Below are positions 16,269 through 22,995 of a stretch of 47,817 nt of DNA, piece after piece (within the stretch, counting starts at the first letter, position 1; each line of letters opens with the position of its first letter). This stretch comes from Alphaproteobacteria bacterium (lineage in GTDB: Bacteria > Pseudomonadota > Alphaproteobacteria > Rickettsiales > JABDBP01). The notes under the pieces are model-generated. The model was not told where the DNA came from, made no database searches, and was given only the letters and a program-made list of their open reading frames with translations. The translations under genes were made by a program, and so were the position numbers. The DNA is taken from NCBI GenBank assembly GCA_013288565.1, contig JABDBP010000012.1, positions 1 to 47,817 on the forward strand, written 5' to 3'.

Positions 16269-17471
16269 ATGAACATACGGGATAAAATTGAGCAGAAATT
16301 AACCGATATTTTTCCCGCCAACTTACGCCCCATCAATAAAGAAGCGATACCGCTCATAACTTCGCTGAAAGACGGTAATTACGGCTATAGTTTTCTGGGG
16401 CTTAAAACCAGCACCAGACCGGAAGACCCGACATTGCCGAGTAGCGTTTTTCCTGATGGCTTATTATACCACAATGATAAAGCTTCTTTCGGCATACGCA
16501 TCGCGCGCTATCCTGCAAACCCGGAAAAAATCTGTTTGATATGCGTAGCCCCGCGGGGCCGGGATTGGGTGAGTGAATTAGACTTTTTTCGTACAAAAGT
16601 TGAGGAGCATTTTCCCGATAATTTATTTTTCGTGCGCCACCTTTCGCATGAAGACTGGAAAGCTTTAGGCAGCCCGACCAATCTAGGTTTTATAGCGCAA
16701 GGCAAGCATGATGAGCCGTGGCAGAGTATGGATTTTACTCCACTGGAAAATATAGATTCTTCCGAAGAAAAATATCGGGTGGGGGATGATCAGGAATATC
16801 ACCACCGACTTCTTTCCAGACGAGATATTATTAAGGCTGAGGAAAGGGGATATAAAGGTTATACAGGAAATATTACCCGTCCTAATCGCACTCGCCGCAA
16901 ACAAACCCGGAAATTCTTTGAGGATAATAACCTTACTCTGGATTGGAAAGATTTGGATGAGGAAACGGTTAAGGAGGCACGCGCTCTGACAGCCTTGCAT
17001 TTTGCCGATCCGGGAGTACGCTCCTTTTATGAAAATATTTTTAGAACTGCCCCCGAGTATTTGCAGCAAGTAAATGCGACTTGCAAAGTAATGTATTTAT
17101 GTAATGAGAACGGTAGGTTGCCGGTTGGATTCTATGCAGCTGAACCTACCGGTCAAGATGATGAAATCGTTGCCAGATATGCCGGATTCAGCCATATGAA
17201 AGAAGAACATATTAAAACTATTGCTGAAAAAGCCCTGAACCATAAGGATGTTCTTGATCGCTATTTTTCATGGTCCTTCTTACAGATTATGGTCGAGAAA
17301 TATAACAACTTAAAAACAATCGATTTTGGTGGTTCGGAAACTCCCGGCTTAGAGTATTTTAAGGAAGATACCGGTTGTCAAAAAGAGATCAGTTATTGGG
17401 TTGCAAGCCTGGAAAGTTTAAGGAAAGCTTCCCTAGTACCCAATGTTGTAAGGAATCGTCTAGGAAGGTGA
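16269..17471 (+). CDS. Acyltransferase-like (GNAT/DUF2156-like) protein, uncertain
   Basis: A 400-residue protein without signal peptide or membrane segments. The last ~190 residues look like a GNAT-type acyltransferase: NGRLPVGFYAAEP resembles the central strands, and IDFGGSETPGLEYFKEDTGC resembles the FGGS-GL-FK segment seen in peptidyl or aminoacyl transferases of the DUF2156 or FemAB sort. The first ~200 residues are not recognised. It overlaps the convergent XRE regulator by 12 nt and lies between that gene and a decayed copy of its tail, so gene and regulator probably moved or work together. The base composition is A/T-rich compared with plsC. No clear ribosome site. Confidence 0.55.
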   Translation: MNIRDKIEQKLTDIFPANLRPINKEAIPLITSLKDGNYGYSFLGLKTSTRPEDPTLPSSVFPDGLLYHNDKASFGIRIARYPANPEKICLICVAPRGRDWVSELDFFRTKVEEHFPDNLFFVRHLSHEDWKALGSPTNLGFIAQGKHDEPWQSMDFTPLENIDSSEEKYRVGDDQEYHHRLLSRRDIIKAEERGYKGYTGNITRPNRTRRKQTRKFFEDNNLTLDWKDLDEETVKEARALTALHFADPGVRSFYENIFRTAPEYLQQVNATCKVMYLCNENGRLPVGFYAAEPTGQDDEIVARYAGFSHMKEEHIKTIAEKALNHKDVLDRYFSWSFLQIMVEKYNNLKTIDFGGSETPGLEYFKEDTGCQKEISYWVASLESLRKASLVPNVVRNRLGR

Positions 17472-18110
17472 AGTAACCGGAATTTTTGCATTTTCCCAAA
17501 TATGCTCAAACTGCTTCCGGTAACTTTCAGCAATAGTCTTACTTTCAATTATTATAATCTGCTGGTGGGGTGACGTTATGTTAATAGCGTATTTATTGCC
17601 ATAAACACAGAAAGGAATTTGTTCGAACAATTCATTTGAAATCCAGCGATAGTGGGAAACCGGCTCGACAAAATAAGTATCTCCCTCCCTGATCAGTAAC
17701 TTACTGGTAATGTTATTTTTGTGAAATTTCTCCATCATATTTCGAAAAGTCTTCTGCCCCACCAGATGATCAATATTCTTTTCATCGATACCAAAGAACA
17801 TACGCACTCCGCCATTATGGTGAAGAGTTTCAAATTGATCATCCCATAGTCTGAAAATGGCGTTTTTTCCTTCAAATGCCTGAACATTTAGCTTTTCCCC
17901 GCGCAATCGGACGCCGGTATTATCCAAAAACTCCATACCCCCATCTTCCAATGCTTTTTGAATGGCATTCAAAGTTTCCGTCCGTGGCTGAGCCGAGCCA
18001 CGCTCCAAATTCGCGACCGCAGGTTTTGAGATAACCGCTGCGCTGGCCAACTCCTCCTGGCTCCAATTTAAAAGTGCCCGTGCCGCCCTAATTTGCTCAA
18101 TTGTAATCAT
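17460..18110 (-). CDS. XRE-family transcriptional regulator
   Basis: Residues ~5-58 are an XRE helix-turn-helix: IRAARALLNWSQEELASAA, SKPAVANLERGSAQPRTETL. Residues ~85-210 form a second domain of unknown ligand, beginning with IFRLWDDQFETLHHNGGVRMF. The IESKTIAESYRKQFEHIWENA tail is similar to the effector end of other bacterial regulators with a phospholipase-D-like or TrmB-like domain, but I am not sure. It is convergent with, and overlaps by 12 nt, the acyltransferase-like gene. Upstream (18111-18297) is very AT-rich with many TATATT stretches and may hold its operator, shared with the small gene at 18298. Confidence 0.85.
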   Translation of the reverse strand: MITIEQIRAARALLNWSQEELASAAVISKPAVANLERGSAQPRTETLNAIQKALEDGGMEFLDNTGVRLRGEKLNVQAFEGKNAIFRLWDDQFETLHHNGGVRMFFGIDEKNIDHLVGQKTFRNMMEKFHKNNITSKLLIREGDTYFVEPVSHYRWISNELFEQIPFCVYGNKYAINITSPHQQIIIIESKTIAESYRKQFEHIWENAKIPVTSPS

Positions 18111-18297
18111 CTATAAAGGCCTCTTTTTAGCATAAACCTTAGTAATTTCTTTATATATCAGTAGCATGTTTCATATATTACAGATATATTAAATCTATAT
18201 AAAGATATATTATTAATATTGACTGTACTATACAATAATAGTATATTCAACTATATTAATAACACACAACATGCAACAACAAATCAAGGAGGGGAAA

Positions 18298-18465
18298 ATG
18301 TTTAACACTAATAAAAACTGGGTTGACGCAATTTCCAAAAAGGATGTGAAGAAGTATGTAAGTTCGGATAGCCGCATTCTCGAAATCAGAGAAAGGCTGA
18401 GAACAAAAAAAGAAGATTTGGTCGGTAAACTTACGACAGCCTTAATGGTTGAAACAGCGGCTTAA
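18298..18465 (+). CDS. Small unrecognised 55-residue protein
   Basis: A short basic and helical protein (MFNTNKNWVDAISKKDVKKY to MVETAA) with no hydrophobic segment. An excellent ribosome site, AAGGAGGGG at 18287-18295, sets the ATG at 18298 and argues that it is translated. It is divergent from the XRE regulator across an AT-rich 187-nt gap, so the regulator may control it. No family recognised. Confidence 0.62.
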   Translation: MFNTNKNWVDAISKKDVKKYVSSDSRILEIRERLRTKKEDLVGKLTTALMVETAA

Positions 18466-18624
18466 GTAGTCAGCTAGTGAGTTTATTCGAGTAGATACAT
18501 GCATCTCACGATATTTTTCTTGCATACTAACCGCCCGGATAAATCAGTTAATAAATTTTACCAATAAAAGCTTCTTGAATAAAACCGCGTGACAATAATC
18601 GCGTGATTCGCCATAATACGAAGC

Positions 18625-19023
18625 ATGGATTTTTCCAAGCTGCCGTTGTTTTCTCTCGTCAAGCAGAAGATGGCGTATATTGATGAGCGCCACGCCGTCC
18701 TCGCTGAAAACATCGCCAATGCCGATACCCCAAAATATAAAGCGAAAGATTTAAAATCCGTCGATTTCGGAAAGTTGGTAAAAGCCAGCGGCGGAAGATT
18801 GCAAATGACGGCAACCAATCCGCGCCATATCCAATCAGCGGGCGCGGGCAGCGAATTCGCCACGGAAACTTTGAAAAGCTGGGATACTAGCCCAAACGGC
18901 AACAGCGTGGTGCTGGAGGAGCAAGCGCAGAAAATGCAAGCCAATGCGGGCGATTACCAAGCCGTTACCAGCACTTACGCCAAAATGGCCGATCTCATCC
19001 GCACCGTGGTTTCTGATAAATGA
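18625..19023 (+). CDS. flgB: Flagellar basal-body proximal rod protein FlgB
   Basis: FlgB is part of the proximal rod between the export gate and the distal rod. Typical features are 132 residues and the N-terminal rod signature RHAVLAENIANADTPKYKAKD near 23-43. The stop overlaps the flgC start (ATGA). This begins a flagellar operon flgB-flgC-fliE-fliQ. An imperfect CtrA-like box, TTAATAAATTTTACC, lies at 18548-18562, which would fit CtrA control of flagellar genes, but it is weak. Confidence 0.92.
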   Translation: MDFSKLPLFSLVKQKMAYIDERHAVLAENIANADTPKYKAKDLKSVDFGKLVKASGGRLQMTATNPRHIQSAGAGSEFATETLKSWDTSPNGNSVVLEEQAQKMQANAGDYQAVTSTYAKMADLIRTVVSDK

Positions 19024-19433
19024 ATAAAGATCTTAACAACGTAATGGCCATCGCCGGAGCCGGGATGAAGGCCGAAAGCGCCAGGATGCGGGTCACCGCC
19101 GAAAACATTGCCAATGCCGATTCGGTGGCGCAGGCGCCCGGCGGCAACCCATACCGGCGGAAAACCCTCACCTTCAAAAACGAACTCGATAAAAAACTTG
19201 GGGTCAACCTGGTGAAAGTCGCCAAATACGGCACTGATACCAGTGATTACCAATATAAATACGAGCCGGGGAATCCACTCGCCGATATTAACGGTTACGT
19301 CGCCTACCCGAACGTTAACGTCGTGATCGAACAGGCCGACATGCGCGAGGCGCAGCGCTCGTACGAGGCCAATCTGGGCGTCATCGACACCACTAGAACC
19401 ATGCTGAGTAAAACCATATCATTGATAAAATAG
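19020..19433 (+). CDS. flgC: Flagellar basal-body rod protein FlgC
   Basis: Second proximal rod subunit. 137 residues; N-terminal SARMRVTAENIANADSV, with PYRRKTLTFKNEL following, and the C-terminal helix MREAQRSYEANLGVIDTTRTM typical of rod and hook proteins. Overlaps flgB by 4 nt; fliE follows after 10 nt. Confidence 0.94.
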   Translation: MNKDLNNVMAIAGAGMKAESARMRVTAENIANADSVAQAPGGNPYRRKTLTFKNELDKKLGVNLVKVAKYGTDTSDYQYKYEPGNPLADINGYVAYPNVNVVIEQADMREAQRSYEANLGVIDTTRTMLSKTISLIK

Positions 19434-19443
19434 GAAATAGAAA

Positions 19444-19761
19444 ATGGCCGATATAAAAGCAGCAGCGGCGGCTTATAACACCGCGGCCAACATCACCAGC
19501 CCGGGCGCAAATTTCATGAATGGCGGAGTGGCGGCAGACGTCGGCCCGGACTTCGCAGAAATGGTGGGAAAGGCCCTGGGCGACGTCGCCGATTCGATGG
19601 GCAGGGCCGAAAGCCATTCGTTGAATTCGCTTTCCGGCAAGGCGACGCTGGATGACGTCGCCGTGTCACTAACCGGCGCGGAACTTAGCATCAAGGCGCT
19701 GCTCGGCATCCGCGACCGGGTAATTTCGGCGTATCAGGACATCATCAAAATGCCGATATAA
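19444..19761 (+). CDS. fliE: Flagellar hook-basal body protein FliE
   Basis: FliE links the MS ring or export gate to the rod. 105 residues, with the typical C-terminal half: LDDVAVSLTGAELSIKALLG and IRDRVISAYQDIIKMPI. fliQ follows after 3 nt. The rod genes share an operon with export-gate genes, as in other Alphaproteobacteria. Confidence 0.92.
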   Translation: MADIKAAAAAYNTAANITSPGANFMNGGVAADVGPDFAEMVGKALGDVADSMGRAESHSLNSLSGKATLDDVAVSLTGAELSIKALLGIRDRVISAYQDIIKMPI

Positions 19762-19764
19762 ACT

Positions 19765-20034
19765 ATGGAAACCAATGAAGTCCTCGAAATCGCACGCGAA
19801 TCCATCTGGGTGCTGTTGAAAATCGCAGGCCCTATTATGCTCACCTCACTCGTTGTCGGCCTGTTGATTTCCTTGTTCCAGGCGCTGACGCAGATTCAGG
19901 AAGTCACCCTCACTTTCGTGCCCAAGCTCATCGCTATATTCGCCGTCATGCTGATTTTCCTGCCGTTCATGATTGAGACGTTGAAAGTTTTTACCGAGCA
20001 TCTGGCAGAACGGATAATTTCCGGGCCATCTTAA
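19765..20034 (+). CDS. fliQ: Flagellar export-gate protein FliQ
   Basis: Small inner-membrane subunit of the type III export gate. 89 residues with two hydrophobic hairpin segments (VLLKIAGPIMLTSLVVGLLI and FVPKLIAIFAVMLIFLPFMI) around the conserved SLFQALTQIQEVTLTFVPK loop. It should be followed by fliR, but an HTTM-family gene lies between. Confidence 0.94.
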   Translation: METNEVLEIARESIWVLLKIAGPIMLTSLVVGLLISLFQALTQIQEVTLTFVPKLIAIFAVMLIFLPFMIETLKVFTEHLAERIISGPS

Positions 20035-20044
20035 CACCTAGCTC

Positions 20045-21835
20045 ATGCAAGCTATGGAGAAAATTTTCAGCGTTGATCTCCGCACTTTGGCGTTATTCCG
20101 GGTTTTCGCCGGAATTTTTATAATCATAGATCTCGTAACCCGTTCTTTCAGCTTCACCGCCTTCCACACCGATCAAGGGCTGCTCCCCAGGTATAAATCG
20201 CTCGGGCTTTTGAATCCCTGGCAATTTTCCATTTACCTGTACAATGGCCAGGCGTTTTACGCGGCACTGCTTTTCATCATCGCTGCCGTTTTTGGCATTA
20301 TGCTGATATTCGGCTACAAGACGAGAATTGCGACGATAGTGAGCTTCTTCCTCTATGTATCACTGCAGAACCGCAACCTGCAGATTACCCAGTTGAGCGA
20401 TAATCTCCTGACCAACTTGCTGTTCTGGGCGATGTTCCTGCCCCTTGGTGCGAGATTTTCTGTTGATGCCGCGTTGAACAAAGCCGAGCCGGGGCACAAC
20501 CAATATCTCTCAGTGGCCAGCGCTGCCATTCTTTTCCAGGCGATGTTCGTTTATTTCTTCGGGGCGCTGATGAAGCAGGCGCTTCCCTGGCATAACGGCC
20601 TTGCCGTTTACCAGATATTGCATTGGGAATCTTATGCCAGCCCCCTCGGTGCCTGGTATCGCGAGTTACCGCTGATAATCCCGAAATCCACCACCTATTT
20701 CGTTTATTATGTCGAGCTGCTCGGGCCATTTTTGATGTTCTCCCCCGTTTTCACCGTGCCGCTTCGCCTGCTGGTTATGGCGCTTTATTTCCTGCTGCAT
20801 ATGGGGTTCGTTTTCTTCCTGCCGGGAATCGGGGTATTCCCCTTTGTCAGCATAGCTTCCATATTACTCTTCACTCCCGGCTGTTTCTGGGATTGGATGA
20901 GCAACAAAATCACTACCCCGGAAAGAAAGGGAATCGTTATTTATTATGATAGAGGCTGTCCGTTCTGTTATAAGACCTGCCTTATATTCCGGACTTTTTT
21001 CCTGCTACCATCGACACCGATCCTCCCGGCACAGGATTACCCGGAAACTTATGAGATCATGCAGGAATATAATAGCTGGGTAGTCTATGATCATAAGGGC
21101 GGACATTATGTGCGCTGGGAGGCGGTGGTTTTCGTTCTCAAAAATTCTTTCCTGTTCCGGCCGCTCAGCTTTATTTTCCTTACCGAGAGAATGAAAAAAA
21201 TTGGCGACCGCTTATATGAAACAATCGCCGTGAACCGCGACAGGCTGGGAAGGCTGTTCCACAGCTTGCTGCCGCTGCATTCCACTGATATAGCCAAGCG
21301 TTCCAGGGCGGCGGCGCTGCTGGTTATCTGCCTGTTCTCGGTGGATTTGTGGTTCAATATGGCAAGCGTTGGTATGGTGAAGGTTTTTCCGGAATATATG
21401 CAACCAGTAAGGTATTTGATGAATATCGATCCCTGGGGAATGTTTATCAGAATGCCGCCGGAACCAGCAAACTGGTACGTGATGGAGGGGATAAGACGTG
21501 ACGGAAGAATCGTTGATGTTTATAACAATACGGAAAATCCACCAAGCTACGATGCACCTAGATCCATATTTTACACCTACAAAGATTATAGATGGCGAAA
21601 ATATCTCCAACACGTGCAATGGAAATGGAAAAATAAAGATGATTTCGGCAGGTATTTCTGCAGCGCATGGAACGAAGGTAGGCCACCAGAGGACCAAATC
21701 CGGCAATTAAAGGTTTACGTCAATGGCAAGGCCTATATGCCAAATATTGATAAATTCAATGGCGGCGCGGAAAAGTTTTCCTATGGAAAAAACCTAGAGC
21801 TTTATTATGATTGCGAAAAGGGATGGGTTTTATAG
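20045..21835 (+). CDS. HTTM-domain membrane protein fused to a DCC (DUF393) redox domain
   Basis: 596 residues. The first ~290 form an HTTM domain (several membrane helices, related to vitamin K-dependent gamma-carboxylase), starting LRTLALFRVFAGIFIIIDLV. Residues ~297-390 are a DCC thioredoxin-like domain with the motif YYDRGCPFC (two Cys in CPFC). A further hydrophobic stretch (AAALLVICLFSVDLWF, near 422-437) and a soluble C-terminal ~150 residues follow. Substrate and function are unknown. Fusions of this kind occur in Bacteria, but here the gene sits inside a flagellar operon, 10 nt after fliQ, and its last 13 nt overlap the fliR start. The FliQ-FliR order is otherwise strongly conserved. 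An ATG three codons downstream (20054) is also possible. Confidence 0.82.
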   Translation: MQAMEKIFSVDLRTLALFRVFAGIFIIIDLVTRSFSFTAFHTDQGLLPRYKSLGLLNPWQFSIYLYNGQAFYAALLFIIAAVFGIMLIFGYKTRIATIVSFFLYVSLQNRNLQITQLSDNLLTNLLFWAMFLPLGARFSVDAALNKAEPGHNQYLSVASAAILFQAMFVYFFGALMKQALPWHNGLAVYQILHWESYASPLGAWYRELPLIIPKSTTYFVYYVELLGPFLMFSPVFTVPLRLLVMALYFLLHMGFVFFLPGIGVFPFVSIASILLFTPGCFWDWMSNKITTPERKGIVIYYDRGCPFCYKTCLIFRTFFLLPSTPILPAQDYPETYEIMQEYNSWVVYDHKGGHYVRWEAVVFVLKNSFLFRPLSFIFLTERMKKIGDRLYETIAVNRDRLGRLFHSLLPLHSTDIAKRSRAAALLVICLFSVDLWFNMASVGMVKVFPEYMQPVRYLMNIDPWGMFIRMPPEPANWYVMEGIRRDGRIVDVYNNTENPPSYDAPRSIFYTYKDYRWRKYLQHVQWKWKNKDDFGRYFCSAWNEGRPPEDQIRQLKVYVNGKAYMPNIDKFNGGAEKFSYGKNLELYYDCEKGWVL

Positions 21836-22608
21836 ATTCCCTGGATCTGCAACAAATCACTCTCCTCTGGGTTTTTTCATTCGGGCTGATATTCTGCCGC
21901 GTCGGTTCGGCGATTATGCTATTTCCCGGCATCGGCGAAGTTTATGTGCCGATAAATCTGCGGCTGATTTTTGCGCTGGCGGTTTCGTTTCTGCTGGCAC
22001 CGGTATTGCTGCCGCTGCTGCCGAAAATCCCCACTTCGCCAGTGATGCTGTTCGTGCTCGCCGGAGCGGAAATCATGACCGGCATTTTCATCGGCATGGT
22101 GCTCAGGATGTTGCTCAGCCTCATCCACGTGTCGGGGATGATAATCGCGTTCCAGTCAAGCCTGGCCTCGGCGATGCTGTTCGATGCCACCCAGGGCAGT
22201 CAGGGCGCTGTGGTGGGAGTTCTTCTGACCCAGCTTGCGGTGACGCTGCTTTTTACCTCTGATCTGCATCATCCGATGCTGCTTGCCATAGCGAACAGCT
22301 ATCATTTATTCCCCGCTGGAGTTTTTCCGAATGTTTCCGATTTTTCCGAGATGGCGGTTCGGTTGGCTTCGCACGGATTCCTGACCGCATTCAAAATCGC
22401 AGCGCCGGTGCTGGCGGTGACAACGATGCTGTATCTGGTCGCTGGCGTCATGTCCCGGCTGATGCCTAATATGCAGGTGTTTTTCGTCATCGCCCCGGCG
22501 CAGATATACATCGCCTTCATGACGTTTATGGTCACGCTCTCAGCCGGGATGCTGTGGTATTTGGAATATTATAGGGACGCGCTGAGTTTTCTGGATGGGG
22601 GAGGGTGA
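21823..22608 (+). CDS. fliR: Flagellar export-gate protein FliR
   Basis: Inner-membrane export-gate subunit. About 261 residues, with successive membrane helices and the features RVGSAIMLFPGIGEVYVPIN and FQSSLASAMLFDATQGSQGA. I placed the start at the ATG 21823 (MGFIDSLD) directly after AAAAGGG; a TTG at 21811 is the alternative. It overlaps the HTTM gene. flhB, which usually follows, is absent; a DUF6356-like gene follows instead. Confidence 0.92.
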   Translation: MGFIDSLDLQQITLLWVFSFGLIFCRVGSAIMLFPGIGEVYVPINLRLIFALAVSFLLAPVLLPLLPKIPTSPVMLFVLAGAEIMTGIFIGMVLRMLLSLIHVSGMIIAFQSSLASAMLFDATQGSQGAVVGVLLTQLAVTLLFTSDLHHPMLLAIANSYHLFPAGVFPNVSDFSEMAVRLASHGFLTAFKIAAPVLAVTTMLYLVAGVMSRLMPNMQVFFVIAPAQIYIAFMTFMVTLSAGMLWYLEYYRDALSFLDGGG

Positions 22609-22611
22609 AAA

Positions 22612-22881
22612 ATGCCTGACGAAATAAAAGGGGCCGGGCGGCAAGTATGCCGCTTATTTACCGAGCATCCAAGCGAAGCTGGGGAAACTTATTTCCAGCA
22701 TTTAATTTTTACGATTTTTACGGCACTTCTTGTAGTGTTTTGCGGGATTGTTATTTTTATACATGGGATATTCCCATTTATTTTTACTAAAACGGCAAGC
22801 AGCCAGGTCGAAAAAATATACCTATTACTGAAGAAAAGGATACCGAAATCCCGGCGGGATGAACTGGATTGGGATATATAA
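22612..22881 (+). CDS. Small membrane protein resembling DUF6356
   Basis: 89 residues with the segment CRLFTEHPSEAGETYFQHL followed by one long hydrophobic stretch (IFTIFTALLVVFCGIVIFIH) and FPFIFTKTAS. This FTEHP-GE-Y-H pattern followed by membrane helix and FPF-F-TG is what I recall for DUF6356 proteins of Alphaproteobacteria; function unknown. Starts 3 nt after fliR, so probably in the same transcript. Confidence 0.72.
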   Translation: MPDEIKGAGRQVCRLFTEHPSEAGETYFQHLIFTIFTALLVVFCGIVIFIHGIFPFIFTKTASSQVEKIYLLLKKRIPKSRRDELDWDI

Positions 22882-22882
22882 T

Positions 22883-22900
22883 TCTGGTTTATCAACCAGA
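22883..22900 (+). terminator. Possible hairpin terminator of the flagellar operon
   Basis: TCTGGTT-TATC-AACCAGA is a 7-bp stem just after the stop codon of the last operon gene. No T-run follows, so if it ends transcription it is not a classic intrinsic terminator; rho, encoded in this window, may assist. Confidence 0.4.
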
Positions 22901-22919
22901 TAGGTATTTCCCTGCGGCG

Positions 22920-22951
22920 TTAACGGTTTATTAACCAATTGCGGTTAAACT
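22920..22951 (+). promoter_or_regulatory. CtrA-type promoter of the flavoprotein-cupin gene
   Basis: TTAACGGTTTATTAAC at 22920-22935 fits TTAA-N7-TTAAC; 10 nt later TAAACT (22946-22951) serves as a weak -10. The ATG follows 45 nt downstream. Confidence 0.65.
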
Positions 22952-22995
22952 GGCGCTTTGGGATGCAATATAGCATTACAATCAACAGATGATTT

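Noticed and set aside
18548-18562. A CtrA box before flgB
   Set aside because: TTAATAAATTTTACC has only one good half; flagellar control by CtrA is plausible in Alphaproteobacteria, but this site is too weak to list as a promoter.
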